Part shown: piece after piece, positions 11,933 through 23,343 of the stretch
How positions within the stretch are numbered: position 1 is the first letter of the stretch
How the letters are laid out: each line of letters starts with the position of its first letter
Source: Ananas comosus
Taxonomy: Eukaryota > Streptophyta > Magnoliopsida > Poales > Bromeliaceae
Assembly (NCBI RefSeq): GCF_001540865.1
Contig: NC_033625.1
Location: 8,140,728-8,204,727, forward strand
Direction of reading: 5' to 3'
DNA length: 64,000 nt
Program-made: the position numbers and the translations under genes
Notes under the pieces: generated by a model
Database searches by the model: none
Seen by the model: only the letters and a program-made list of their open reading frames with translations
Told to the model about the DNA's origin: nothing

Positions 11933-12406
11933 ATACGTTTGAAAATATCCGATTTACCCCTACTTTTTTTTTCTTCTAAAATACCCCTCATATGTTCCAC
12001 CGTTATTGCAAAATACCTCCGCAGTTATCTCCTATTAAGTTAACTTGGGTTAAACGTGAGTTAAATATCTGCCACAGTTAAAAAAATTAAAATGCCAATT
12101 TTATCCTTAACTTAAGGACAAATAAGAAATGTTGGTGGCGGTAGAGAGATAAATTGGAAAAGACCAAAAGTCAAAATACTTTTTGTGCCCCTAACTTTAA
12201 AGGCAAATAAGAAAGTTAGTGATGGTGGAAGGGTATATTTGAAAAGGCAAAATAGTAATTTTACAGAAATAACAGAGTTAATTAACAGATTTTAACTCTA
12301 GGGGTATATTAAAAATAGGTTAGAATGTAGAAAGGGTATTTTCAATATTAGCCTCTAAGAGGGGTAAATTGAAAAGTCGGAAACTTTTCAGGGGTATATA
12401 AGCAAT

Positions 12407-12413
<7 letters not shown>
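11933..12413. mobile_element. MITE family A copy 2
   Basis: An uninterrupted copy of the element split at 3514-5022. It shows the same block order and the same right end (GGGGTATATAAGCAATTGCC), followed directly by a (CT)n(TA)n microsatellite. It is about 480 bp and non-coding. Confidence 0.75.
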
Positions 12414-12472
<59 letters not shown>

Positions 12473-12704
12473 GTTTAGAGCTACTATGCTATCGAAAGCA
12501 TAAAGTAGTTGGTGCTTCCGATTTTTTAGCCATTGGATTAAAGATTCTAGGGTTGGGATGATAGCGGTCCCCTTAGGGTTGAGTGGTACCCATTGATTAA
12601 TAATATTAATCCAATGGTTAGAAATGATCAATGAGGTTGATTTAAGGGCTAAAAATTGGAAGCACCAACTATTTTATGTTTCCAATAACATAGTAGCTCT
12701 ACTA
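12473..12704. mobile_element. Microsatellite-bounded TIR element, family M1
   Basis: Bounded on the left by (CT)n(TA)n and on the right by (TA)n. The left arm TAGAGCTACTATGCTATCG followed by AAAGCATAAAGTAGTTGGTG is mirrored on the right to about 55 bp. The inside, about 110 bp, carries the block GGGTTGAGTGG also seen in family M2. A second copy is at 46868-47120. Confidence 0.75.
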
Positions 12705-12713
12705 TATATATAT

Positions 12714-12945
12714 AGAGAACTAGGCTGGAATACTATATATCAATAGCATCAAGCTATTGGTGCTATTAGTTTTTTAGCTCTTGGAGTAAGAAATGTGCGG
12801 TAAGGATGATGTGGGCCTCCTAGGGTTGAGTGGGTGGTTGGTTGAATAGTATAATTTAATGGGTAAAAATAATCAAAGCATTAAATCTAACAGTGGAAAA
12901 CTCAATAGCACCAAGCCATTAGTGCTATAGATAGTATCCCAGCCG

Positions 12946-12952
<7 letters not shown>
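12714..12952. mobile_element. Microsatellite-bounded TIR element, family M2
   Basis: Left end AGAACTAGGCTGGAATACTA; right end is the near complement (GTATCCCAGCCGGACTCT). It lies only about 10 bp of TA from the M1 element. The inside holds GATGATGTGGGCCTCCTAGG and GGTTGGTTGAATAGTATAAT. Further M2 copies are listed below. It runs into (CT)n and then the assembly gap. Confidence 0.75.
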
Positions 12953-12977
<25 letters not shown>

Positions 12978-13002
12978 NNNNNNNNNNNNNNNNNNNNNNN
13001 NN
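12978..13002. other. Assembly gap, 25 N
   Basis: Exactly 25 N, following a (CT)n run. This is a fixed-size placeholder, so the true distance is unknown. Confidence 0.99.
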
Positions 13003-15054
13003 ACATCATTCATTATTATTATTCACGGATTATGATCAAATAATTTAATATACTGAATCAAAATAACCTATGAAACTAGGGAAATGAGCTTCACTGCCAT
13101 GTACCTAAATCTAGTAGGGATAGCACCAAACAATTTTTAGGGTGCTGCAAGTCATAAAGGCAGTTTGTATACAAGCTACAAAGATATAACTACAAAAATA
13201 GTCAATATTATTGTAATGGGATAACAACTATAAAACTATTTATAATAAACCGAAAAGCAGTTACGTCAATTGAATAGAAATGCAGAATAATCAATTAAAT
13301 GCCATATTGGTTTAAAGAACAGCATATTACATCCTGCTTTAACTGCGTATATGACCCTAGCATTAGTCGCATATGGCTCATGTTGATCGAAAATAGGAAC
13401 AAATCTTTTGAAAAAGTAACACTCCTATTCAGAGTATAGACCGCAAGTGTATGTGTAATGCTTACGAATTGTGACATCGATTTATATTTAAGTGCCAATG
13501 AAAAATACACATAACAAAGTCCACAAATCAGTCACGATTTCCAAGGAGTCAAAATTCACGATATATCAGCATCTTATATAACATACCATGTTACAAGAAT
13601 ATTAAACTCAATCGTAACGAGCCCACTCGGTAGCAATAATAACGTGGCACAAACACGAGCCCCAATTATCTATATTGGGTGGAGTCCTACTTATATACCA
13701 TATGACATTCTATTCTCATCCAGTACTAGGACTATGGGAGTGTCCAGACTCTCTCGTTTAGACCCTGAACGTCATTCTCAGCCCTAACACACCGACAGAG
13801 CACTACTGCACATGAAACTGTCTGCTAACCGTTGTCATTGACCCAGACTAAGTTTATCAATCACCGACCTGTTTTTTATAGCATGGGCGGAAGCAAGAAG
13901 AGCAGACAAGTGGGAGTGGGTTGGCGGGGGAGGGCTGGGCTGGAGTGTAAGGCCTCCCTAACCGAGCAGATTGGTGTTGGGCATGCGCAACATTTTTTAT
14001 TTTTTTAATTAAGTTTTCCTCTTTCTATTGTTTTGAAGCGCAAACTCTTTTTGATTTAATAATCTATTTTCTCTCATTATATAAAATTTTAAAATATAAT
14101 CATATATACATACTTATTAAATAGTTAGATTGTTTATATTTAAATATAAACTTTAATTTATAATTGACCACTTAGATATAGATATGTATATTAAAAAATA
14201 AAAGAAGAGGTGGATGGACGTTAAGTTAATTATTATTTTTAAATTTAGTTGCAGAAAAATTATATAAATACTAACTAATCTGTAGGCAACCAACCATTCA
14301 AAATTTAGTCAAGTTACATTTACTTATCAATTAACATATTAAAGGTTAAATAGTTAAATAATTTTGAAAAAGTTAAATAGCTGATTCAAAATGATTTGTA
14401 GTTCAGAAAATTTAACATTTTATGGATTTAATAACAAACTTCATTTACATTTATAAGATTGAATGAGCAATCAATTCAATTTTTAAATATTTTATAATAT
14501 TAAAATTTGATTAGTCGCACTATGAATTTTAATAATTTGAAATTCTAAAATGTATTAGAAGTTTAACTATTCATTATCAAATAAAATTACTAATATGAAT
14601 AATACCGACCGATTCAATTCTGCTTTATTTGAATAAAATTAAATAAAAAAATCAATCACATTTTTTATCGTCAAACTATATACGCACACTTAGTTCGAAT
14701 TTTAATGGTTATATTTTCTGTACTCACACACCATGAGTCACGTGAGGCTTATTCTCAAAACTTTAATAGTCTGTATATTCAGACTCGCACACTATAGAGG
14801 AAAGAACATTATACATTTTAATCCTCAACTTTTACTACTGCTTTGTAAAATAATTTATTATTCTTATAAGTTTCTATTTTTTAATCTTTTAATTTATATC
14901 TATATACTTTATTGCCTTCAACTTACTGTCTCTTTTTACTTTTTTTTAGCTTTTTTGTTTCTACGATCGACCCGCCTAAACACACTATTACTTCACTAGT
15001 GTATATACTATCAATATATTATATAATATATAATATTATTATATTAGTATATAT
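13003..15054. other. AT-rich intergenic, possible old LTR fragment
   Basis: No gene was recognised. The segment at about 13610-13870 (more balanced composition, with text such as GCCCACTCGGTAGC and CCTGAACGTCATTCTCAGCC) resembles degraded LTR sequence in style only. The rest, to 15054, is AT-rich with no recognised element. Confidence 0.35.
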
Positions 15055-15069
15055 AATATTATATATAGC

Positions 15070-15106
<37 letters not shown>

Positions 15107-15132
15107 TCACAGAGAGAGAGAGAGAGAGAGAC
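15055..15132. repeat. (GA)n microsatellite, interrupted
   Basis: Nearly pure GA from about 15068 to 15130, with short interruptions. It bounds the TIR element that follows. Confidence 0.9.
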
Positions 15133-15670
15133 TGGCTGGATATACTTCCCGTATAGCATGCAAGCTCCGTCTACCAATTGTTTCATATGATGGGCGGCTT
15201 CAAATCAACGATCGACGCAGTTAACTTTTTGATCTTAATATTGACAAGTATTTTAGAAACTAAATTTCATAATTTTTGCTATCATTTACCTACAACATGT
15301 GTCAAAAATGAAACGGCTAATAAATAAAAACTATTAAAAATAACGATAAAGACTTGAAATTTAAAATCAGATGCTACTGATCTTACTCTAATAGTTTGAA
15401 AAGAATTTTCTATAAAAATCTCATTAAATCTTGATTGTTTATACCATTTTAATCACAAATGTATCATTATTCTACCATTGAAATTGTTAATTTTGAGCCT
15501 TTTGACACTACCAAATACTGCCGAAAAATGATGATTTTTAGTATGTCCAATCTCTTAATAAGTGTAGTTCAAGTCTGACGTAGCCATGTCTATTGGAGAC
15601 AGCCGCATCATCAAAAAAACGTCGGTAGCATGACCTCCCGGCGCTACCAATAGCATACCGGCTAGCTCTT
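15133..15670. mobile_element. TIR element, degenerate family M3-like
   Basis: Left arm GCTGGATATACTTCCCGTA and right arm ending TAGCATACCGGCTAGC. Internal blocks (CAAATCAACGATCGACGCAG, TTTATACC, GAGCCTTTTGAC) align to the longer M3/M4 copies but with many single-base losses. Flanked by (GA)n and (TA)n. Confidence 0.55.
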
Positions 15671-15695
15671 ATATTAATCGGTGATATATATATAT

Positions 15696-15909
15696 AGTTG
15701 AGCTAAATATCTCTCATAAACAATTCAGAGGTTGGTGCTTTGAATTTTTTCAAGCTCCTTGTTGGAGAAATTAAGGCTTGGATGATGTTGATAGTGAATA
15801 GTTGCTTTGATTCAAGGGCTATTAGTATATCAAAGGAGTAATCCAGAGCTAGACATGCCTAAAAGCAACAATGGTAATGATAACTTCTAAATTATTCTAT
15901 GCTCAATTC
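15696..15909. mobile_element. Microsatellite-bounded TIR element, family M7
   Basis: A short element of about 215 bp with left end AGTTGAGCTAAATATCTCTC and right end ATTATTCTATGCTCAATT. Related copies are at 17038-17242, 17353-17579 and 21097-21315. It directly abuts an M2 copy. Confidence 0.55.
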
Positions 15910-16565
15910 TAGCTCAAGTTATTGGTGTTATTAGGTTCTTAGCATTTGGAGTAGAAATCATGTCACTACAACAAAACGGTCATCATAGCGACACTTTTAA
16001 ATATATTACATATCAAAAAGCTTGCAGCTAGGCTAAAATTACCAACACTTTTAAAAAGTGGTTGGCTTATGTAGCGGTCGCTTAGGTATATAGTGAAGTT
16101 AAAGAGTGGATCGCTTATAACCTAAAGTTGCTGTTAATTTACCACACTTATTTAAGGTATTTACAAACTCGCCGAACTCTATCGTTCGGTGCGGGGCGAG
16201 GGACGATAGAAGTTCTTGTCTTCTAAATTATCAGTTGGATTGAGTGAAGAGAAGAAAGATGGTAATTAAATTTCTTTTTTTTTTCCTTTTTTTTTTGCTT
16301 TAGTATCGGGCAAATGGACTGGGTGGGCTTGAGGTTTAGAGTAATCTTTTATTTTGTTTGTTGGCATTTGTGCTTTATATTTTAGATCCAAATGGACACT
16401 TACTCAAAAGGGTCCCAAACATGTGTCCCGCTATAACCTAATTCTGTGTGTATGTGTTTTTAAGTATGTTGTGGGGGGCCCCTGGGTTGAGATTATATGT
16501 AACGTATATAATCTAACGCGGTAAATAAGTTAAGATGATTAAATCTAACGTGTAAAACTCTGATA
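15906..16565. mobile_element. M2 element interrupted by a mini-CACTA
   Basis: M2 sequence runs from about 15906 to 15963 and resumes near 16457 with TATGTTGTGGGGGGCCCC and ATAATCTAAC, in the order expected from the uninterrupted copy at 12714. The intervening about 490 bp is the CACTA-type insert annotated next. Confidence 0.55.
15964..16456. mobile_element. Small non-autonomous CACTA element
   Basis: The left end CACTACAACAAAACGG, followed by TCATAGCGACACTTTTAAA, is a canonical CACTA terminus with subterminal repeats. The right end (GTCCCGCTATAACC, then ATTCTGTGTGTATGTG) is a recognisable but error-rich complement. At about 490 bp it has no room for a transposase. The expected 3-bp duplication cannot be confirmed. 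Confidence 0.6.
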
Positions 16566-17034
16566 GCACAAATTCTTGTCGAATCGACATCCGGCTCCGA
16601 TTAAAACTTGATCTATAGCGTATTGCAAGTTTCAGAAATAATTTTTACGATTTTTCGATATCATTTCCTAGCAATCGAAACATGATTCAAATCAATAATT
16701 TACGGCTAGAAATAAAGATCTATAAAAAATGTGATATAGTACAAAATTTTCGATCAATAACATTATTGATCTTTTGTAGATATTATAAAAATTGTATCAA
16801 ATTTCATCTATTTGAATACTTCACACCTATTAAACTTAAACGCCCCAGATATCAACATTAAAATTATGAATTTGAATACTTCGTATTCATAGATAAAATG
16901 ATATCAAAAAATCACAAAAATTATTTTCTTGAGGAAACTTCAAATGCGCGAGACAAGTCTATAACGAGACATCATCGATTCAAAATTCCATTCATCGAAA
17001 CGGCTCAGAGCACGGAGGCCCTCACTGTCTGAAA
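16566..17034. mobile_element. M5 element, left end missing
   Basis: Begins inside the family M5 text (GAATCGACATCCGGCTCCG) and continues in M5 order to the right arm (CGGCTCAGAGCACGGAGGCC). The left terminal arm is missing, apparently lost at the junction with the M2 copy. Confidence 0.6.
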
Positions 17035-17037
17035 GCA

Positions 17038-17242
17038 AGTTGAGCTAGATACTTCTCAAAAAACACAAAGGAGTAGTACTTTTAAATTTTAAGCATTGGA
17101 TGGAGATATGTGGTGAAGATGATGGAGGTAGATTGCGAATAGTGTTTGATCCAAATATAATATAGTATTTAAGAGTAAAATCCAGAGCTAGAAACTTAGA
17201 AGCCACAAGGGGTTTAGGTTCTTCTATAGTATTTAGCTCAAT
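17038..17242. mobile_element. TIR element, family M7 copy
   Basis: Left end AGTTGAGCTAGATACTTCTC and right end ATAGTATTTAGCTCAAT. The inside includes GATGATGGAGG and AAATCCAGAGCTAG, shared with the copy at 15696. Confidence 0.55.
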
Positions 17243-17352
17243 ATTATAATATATAATATGTATAATATACTACTATATAGGAGAGAGATAGAGATGAGAG
17301 AAGAGAGGACAGGGCGGGAAGAGATGATAAGGAACAGAGAGGAGAGAGAGAG

Positions 17353-17579
17353 TAGTTGAGCTAGAATACTCACAAAAGCACCACTTCATGCGTGTTTTGA
17401 CAGTTTTTAGCATTGATGGAGAGAGTGAGGTCGATGATATAGTTTAGGCGGTTCTAGGCGGTCTAGGTGGATATGAGTGTTTGTCCAAGGACTTATAGTA
17501 GTCAAAAAATAGATCAAGGGCTAGAAAACTATGACCACCAAGGTTCGTTGAGTGCTTCTAAAAGTATTCTAGCTCAATT
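17353..17579. mobile_element. TIR element, family M7 copy
   Basis: Preceded by a GA-rich tract (17278-17352). Left end AGTTGAGCTAGAATACTCAC and right end GTATTCTAGCTCAATTAT are a clear inverted repeat of about 16 bp. Confidence 0.6.
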
Positions 17580-17613
17580 ATATATATAGTATATTATAAC
17601 TAGATGTTAGATA

Positions 17614-18163
17614 TAAGTAGGGCTCTCTCTAGGGAGCAGATGCTTCCGTGCTCTGACGTTTTCTGATGATAAGAATTTTCAAATCGCACGATCAGGCTCC
17701 GTTAGACTTATCTAAGCGCATTGTGAAGTTTCTAGAAAATAATATTTTGCGAATTTTCTCATTTCATTTATCCTAGTGATAAAGGATTCAAAAATCCATA
17801 TTTTTAATGGTTATTATTTGCCTTTTTCACAGTTTACGTGTAGAAGTATTAAATCAGATGAAATATTGACTAAATAATTCTTTATACTATCTACAACAAG
17901 ATCTATATTTTGATCAAAAATTTATAGTTATTATCACACTTTTTATAGGATTTTTATTTTCAAGCGGGTTAAAAATTATTGATTTGAATCTTTCATTTGT
18001 TAGTAAATGATATCGAAATGTCAAAAATTATTTTACTAGAAACTGTAAGATACGCTAGATCAAGTTTAATGGAGCCGATCGCGATTCTAAAACTCCATCA
18101 TCTGAAAAGCGGACCAGAGCACGGAGCCTCCTATGCTCTTGAAGACCAAGCAGCCCTGCATAT
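17614..18163. mobile_element. TIR element, family M5 copy
   Basis: Shares the full M5 order: GATTTTCT-like hairpin arm, GGCTCCGTTAGACTT, CTACAACAAGATCTATA, and a mirrored GGAGCCGATCGCGATTC. Compared with the neighbour at 18192-18709 it has many single-base indels, which suggests sequencing error and not only age. Confidence 0.65.
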
Positions 18164-18191
18164 AATATTTATATAATATCATATATATATA

Positions 18192-18709
18192 CGGCTGTTG
18201 TGCTTGAGCTCCTGAGCCGTTTTCGATGATGGAATTTTCGAATCGACGATCGGCTCCGTTAGACTTGATCTAGCGCATTTGAAGTTTCTAGAAAATAATT
18301 TTTGCAATTTTTTTATATCATTTACCTAGTGATCGAAAGGATTCAAAAATCCATAATTTTTAATGGTTGATATCTGCCGTTTTCACGTTTAACAGTGTAG
18401 AAGTATTCAAATCAGATGAAATTTTGATAGAAAATTCTTTATACTATCTACAACAAGATCTATATTTCTGATCGAAAATTTTAGTGCTATATCACCACTT
18501 TTTATAGGATTTTTATTTTCAGCCGTTAAAAATTATTGATTTTGAATCCTTTCGATTGCTAGGTATATGATATCGAAAAATCGCAAAAATTATTTTCTAG
18601 AAACTTTAAATACGCTAGATCAAGTTTAACGGAGCCGATCGTCAATTCGAAAATTCCATCATCGAAAACCGCTCAGGAGTGCTCCTGAGAGCACAGCAGC
18701 CCTGCTCTA
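18192..18709. mobile_element. TIR element, family M5 copy
   Basis: The cleaner M5 copy. The left arm has GAGCCGTTTTCGATGATGG and TCGACGATCGGCTCCG; the right arm has CGGAGCCGATCGTCAATTCG and GAGCACAGCAGCCCTGCTCT. The arms are complementary over about 150 bp, so the element folds into a long hairpin. It is followed by (TA)n and an M3 copy. Confidence 0.7.
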
Positions 18710-18726
18710 TATATATATATATATAT

Positions 18727-19140
18727 AGTTGAGCTGGAATACTATCGCTAGCAAACAGACTCCGTTGTCACCCATTTGTTTTCGATGATGGAGCCTCCAT
18801 GTCGACGATCGGTACTGTTGAAAATGATCTGTACTATTTGAAGTATTTAAATTTCATGCTTTTTCAATATTGTTCTCTTGTTCATCAAGTGGGCGTAAAA
18901 ACAAACAGCTGAAAATGAATATCTTCTGAAAAGTGATGATAGAATTTTATAACGAAGATTGAGAGTTTAGATCTTGTTCTAAATAATTCAAAAAATTTTC
19001 TAACCAAAATTCATAATATCTCCACACCATTAAACATGATTTAAAGTATTTGAAACTTTTAGAAATCAAATTTCATAATATCTCCACATCATTTACCTTA
19101 CGATCAAAAGATTTCAAAATTAAAAATTTTTAGCGCCCGG
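18727..19140. mobile_element. M3 element, right part lost or rearranged
   Basis: Left arm AGTTGAGCTGGAATACTATC and the M3 internal order are present to about 19135. The text then changes to unrelated AT-rich sequence up to 19480 (only faint arm-like blocks near 19270-19460). No matching right end is seen. Confidence 0.6.
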
Positions 19141-19555
19141 TGTGGGATATGTACTAGTTAATGGTGTAAAATATGTTGAAATTATTAATTTCGATAGGGA
19201 AAATTCTAATTCAACTTAATTAAAGATTGCAATAATTCATAATTAAATTAATAGATTTAACAATCTTTTTAGAATGTCGTTCAATGTTGACCGTTCATGA
19301 GCTTAATGCCTGCATGATGGATCTTTTATCGTAATTTAAAAAAAATTACAAAATTTATTTTTCAAAAGTTAAAATGTTAAATCATATAACGATCGTAAAA
19401 ATCATTCAATTTGAAGCTCATCATTGAAAATAAATTCCTGAGTGCATAAAGAGCTCTATATCTTATAAGAGTAATTATTTGCCGTATTCATATATATAAA
19501 TATATATATTATATATATTTATTAATATATATACTATATATAATTATAGTATATA
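19141..19555. other. AT-rich junk and (TA)n between elements
   Basis: No gene. It may contain a scrambled right half of the preceding M3 element (a segment near 19300-19460 has ATTTGAAGCTCATCATTG-like text), ending in (TA)n. Confidence 0.35.
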
Positions 19556-19797
19556 TGAGTTCCTCGCTACTATGCATTAATAGCACTAAGCACTGGTGTA
19601 CCTAAGTTTCCCGCCGTTAGATCTACCTTTTGATCAATTTCACACCGTTAGATCATACTATCACACCAACCCACCCACTTCAACCTAACGGGGACCACAT
19701 CATCCAACCTGCTACATCTCTTAATCCAATGGCGCAAAAACATTGGTAGCATCAAATGTCTTGGGCTATAATAGCATAGTAGCTCTATTCTATATAA
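19556..19797. mobile_element. TIR element, family M2 copy (inverted)
   Basis: M2 text in reverse orientation: CCACCCACTTCAACC, then GGGACCACATCATCC. The right end ATAGCATAGTAGCTCTAT complements the left TTCCTCGCTACTATGC. Flanked by (TA)n on both sides. Confidence 0.65.
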
Positions 19798-19830
19798 TTA
19801 TATATTAGTATATATAATATAATATAATAG

Positions 19831-19861
<31 letters not shown>

Positions 19862-19883
19862 GAGAAGAAAGAGAGAGAGAGAG

Positions 19884-20420
19884 AGAGTTAGGCTCCTATG
19901 CTTTCAAAAGTACGGAAGGCTTCGTGCTTGTAAGTTGTTTTCGATGATGGGACATTCGATTCGGCGATCGGTTCCGTTAAACTTGATCTACGCTATTGGA
20001 ACTATCTAGAAACCAAATTTCATAATTTTTTGATTTCGTTTGTCTAGTGAACGAGTAGCCTCAAAATGAACGGCTAAAAATAAAAATCTCATAAAAACAG
20101 TAATAAAGGATTCAAAATTTAAATCAGAAGTATTGATCTTGCTACAGATGTTAAGTAGAATTTTCTATTAAATTTTCATGTAATTTGGATACTTCTACAC
20201 CGTTGAACTTAAAAATGTGCCACATCGACCGTTAAAATAGTTATTTTTTAGACCTTTTGATCGCTTAGTAAATGATGTTAAAAAAATCTAAAATTTGGTT
20301 TCTAGATAGTTCCAATAGGGTAGATCATACCTAACGGAGCCGATCGTCGAATCAAATGTCCTATCATCGAAAACAACTGACAAGCACGGGGCCTCCCGTA
20401 CTTTCGAAAGTACGGGAGAC

Positions 20421-20424
<4 letters not shown>
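19884..20424. mobile_element. TIR element, family M4 copy
   Basis: Left arm AGAGTTAGGCTCCTATGCTT with TCGGCGATCGGTTCCG; right arm CGGAGCCGATCGTCGAATC and TTCGAAAGTACGGGAG. Bounded by (GA)n and (TA)n. A nearly identical but indel-riddled text follows the gap at 20490. Confidence 0.7.
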
Positions 20425-20464
<40 letters not shown>

Positions 20465-20489
20465 NNNNNNNNNNNNNNNNNNNNNNNNN
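20465..20489. other. Assembly gap, 25 N
   Basis: A fixed 25-N placeholder inside a (TA)n run. Confidence 0.99.
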
Positions 20490-21006
20490 AGTACGGAAGG
20501 CTTCGTGCCTGTAGTTGTTTCGATGATGGGACATTCGATTCGGCGATCGTTCAGTTAACACTTGATCTACGCTATTGGAACTATCTAGAAACCAAATTCA
20601 TAAATTTTTTGCATTTTCGTTTGTCTAGTTGAACGAGTAGCTCAAATGAACGGCTAAAATAAAAATCGCATAAAAAACATAATAAAGATCAAATTTTAAA
20701 TCAGAAGTATTGATTTGCTACAGATGTTAAGTAGAAATTTTCTATTAAATTTCATGTAATTTGGATACTTTCTACACGTTGAAACTTAAAAATGTAGCCA
20801 CATCGACCGTTAAAATACGTTATTTTTTAGACTTTTGATCCTTAGTAAAATGATGTTAAAAAAATCTAAAATTTGTTTCTAGATATTCCAATAGGTAGTT
20901 TTTTTTTTCGATCATTATGCTAACGGAGACCCGATCGTCGATCAAATGTCTAATCATCGAAAACAACTGAAAGCACGGCCTCCCTGTACTTTCGAAAGAC
21001 GGAGAC

Positions 21007-21011
<5 letters not shown>
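20490..21011. mobile_element. Second M4 text, probably a duplicate read of the preceding copy
   Basis: Word for word the same order as 19910-20424, including copy-specific text such as GGAAGGCTTCGTGC, CTACAGATGTTAAGTAGA and CACATCGACCGTTAAAATA. It has frequent one-base insertions and deletions and a foreign T run near 20897. It most likely represents the same locus in uncorrected form on the other side of the gap. Confidence 0.6.
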
Positions 21012-21059
<48 letters not shown>

Positions 21060-21096
21060 TATAGATATAATATATATATATATTATGATATATATA

Positions 21097-21315
21097 ATTG
21101 GCTAGATAGTTTTAGAGGCCACCAATGTCCTTGGTGCTCTAAGTTTCTAGCCCTTAGATCTACTTTTTAATTAATCCCTTGATCAAACACTAGTTCCACC
21201 TCACCACCATACTACCATTCCTACCAGCATCAATCTCAAACCTACATCTCTCCATCCAATAGTTAAAACTGCAAAAGTACCATCATCCCTGGTGCTTTGA
21301 GATATTCTAGCCTAC
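21097..21315. mobile_element. TIR element, family M7-like copy
   Basis: Left AATTGGCTAGATAGTTTTAG and right GAGATATTCTAGCCTAC form the inverted ends. The inside holds CATCTCTCCATCCAATAG. Flanked by (TA)n. Confidence 0.55.
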
Positions 21316-21360
21316 TAATATATATATATATCATTAATTATATTATATATATATATATAT

Positions 21361-21363
21361 AAT

Positions 21364-21394
<31 letters not shown>

Positions 21395-21427
21395 AGAAGC
21401 GGGAAGAGGGGGGGGGGAAGAGGAGTG
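21361..21427. repeat. (GA)n and G-rich tract
   Basis: (GA)n at about 21362-21392, followed by a G run near 21408-21417. It bounds the next element. Confidence 0.85.
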
Positions 21428-21984
21428 AGAGCAGGACTGCTGTGCTCTCAGGCAGCACGAGGCGCTCCATCCTCCTGAGCTGTTTTTGATGATAGAATTT
21501 CCAAATCGACGATCGGTCTTGTTATGACTTGATCTAGGTATTTGAAGCTTTAGAAAATAATTATTACATTTTTTCGATATATAACTAGCCAATCGAAAGA
21601 GTTCAAAATCAATAATTTAACGGCTGAAAATTAAAAATTCTATAAAAAGTCGGTAGATATAGCACTAATAATTTTTGATCAGAATATTAATCTTGTTGTA
21701 GATTGTATAAAGGAAATTTTGTACAAATTTCATCTAATTTGAATACTTCTACACCGTTTAAACTTGAAAACCGGCAGATACTCAAACATTAAAAAGTTAT
21801 GATTTGAATCCTGGTTGACACTAGGTATAAATGATATCAAAAAAAATTACACAAAATTATTTTCTAGAAACTTCAAAATACCCTAGAATCAAGTCTAATG
21901 AGCGATCATCGATTCGAAAATGAATCAATCGAAACAGCGCTAGGAGCACGAGCCCTGCCTCCTGAGAGCACGCAGCCCTGCTCT
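21428..21984. mobile_element. TIR element, family M5 copy
   Basis: Left AGAGCAGGACTGCTGTGCTC and right GAGCACGCAGCCCTGCTCTC complement each other. The M5 internal order is complete. Bounded by (GA)n on the left and (CT)n then (TA)n on the right, so the microsatellites mirror each other. Confidence 0.7.
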
Positions 21985-22050
21985 CTCTCTCTTCGCTCGC
22001 CTCTCCTCATCTCTCTTCGGCTCTCTCTCTCTCTTCTCTCTCTCTCATAT

Positions 22051-22081
<31 letters not shown>

Positions 22082-22082
<1 letters not shown>

Positions 22083-22312
22083 GTAGTCCAGCTATGGTGC
22101 TTGGAAAAGCACCAAGCATTAGTGCCTTTTAGGTTTTCCCACTAGATCCTACTTCCGGATCATTTAACCATTTAGATAATATTATGTCAACCAACACCCA
22201 CTCAACCTAGGGCCCACATCATCCTAACCGCATTATCGTTAAATCCATGGCCTAAAAAGCTACAAGCCACTAATGTCTTGGTACTTTTAAAAGTATAGGA
22301 GCTCAATTTTAT
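22082..22312. mobile_element. TIR element, family M2 copy (inverted)
   Basis: Left AGTAGTCCAGCTATGGTGCT; right AAGTATAGGAGCTCAATT. It has the M2 marker text CACCCACTCAACC and CCCACATCATCC. Flanked by (TA)n. Confidence 0.65.
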
Positions 22313-22387
22313 CAAATATATAATTATATGATATATAAGTATATAATATATATATATATATATATATAGTACATATAGTTATAATAT

Positions 22388-22654
22388 AGAATTAGGTGCT
22401 GAATACTATTAAATAGTAAAAGCTTTTTTGCTATTACAGTTTTTAACCCTGGATGAAAAAATTGTAGGATCAGGATGATATTATCCGGTTAGAGTTTGAG
22501 TGCGTCCCCTAGGTTGCAGTGGTCCCCACTGAGGTGATGATATTTGCAATCCAATGCGTTTAGAAAATATATGAAAAGAGTTGATCCAAAGGCTAAAAAA
22601 CGTGGATAGAACATGTGCGATTTATCTACTAATAGGTAGCCCAGTCCAGACTCT
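22388..22654. mobile_element. TIR element, family M2-related copy
   Basis: Left AGAATTAGGTGCTGAATACT; right TAGCCCAGTCCAGACTCT. It carries two GAGTG/GTCCC blocks, as in the copy at 34373. Flanked by TA-rich repeats. Confidence 0.55.
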
Positions 22655-22728
22655 ATATATATAACTTATAAATAATATATATACTACTATTTATATATAA
22701 TATATATATATTATATATATATATATAA

Positions 22729-23295
22729 GAGTGAGCTACTATTGCTATCGAGAAGCACGGAGCCTTCCGTGCTTCCAGCTCATTTCGATGTTCAGACTTT
22801 CGAATTGTCGATGTCTCCGTTAATACTATCTAGGAGTATTTGAAGTACCTAGAAAATAAAAATTTATGATTTTACGATATTTATTTGCTATGAACGAAGG
22901 GCTCAAAATCACACGGTGTGAAAATAAAATCTACAAACATGTAATAATATGCCACATTAAAATTTTAAATCAAAGATATTGTATCTTGTTTTATATAGTA
23001 TTAAAGATTTCTATCAAAATTCACGTGTGTTGGATATTTTCACAACGTTAACTTGCAAACGGTCACTACGGCATTGAAATTTTTGAGTTTTGAGCCTATT
23101 CGGTCACTAGTCATTAATGAGTCGAAAAATATATAAAATTTATGTTTTCTATTACTTCCAAATACTTCTAGATCAAGTTTAACGGAGCGACGATCGACGA
23201 ATCGAAACGGTCTCCGTCGTGTCGATAACATCGGCAAACAACAAGCTGAAAGCCGGAAAGCTCCGTCCTTACCGTATACCATGTAGCCTCACTCT
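22729..23295. mobile_element. TIR element, family M6 copy
   Basis: Left AGAGTGAGCTACTATTGCTA with GAAGCACGGAGCC; right ends CATGTAGCCTCACTCT. The inside shares the GATCAAGTTTAACGGAG hairpin block with M3-M5. A second M6 copy is at 26608-27156. Confidence 0.6.
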
Positions 23296-23343
23296 ATAAT
23301 ATATATTATATATATATATATAATATATACTATATATATATAT

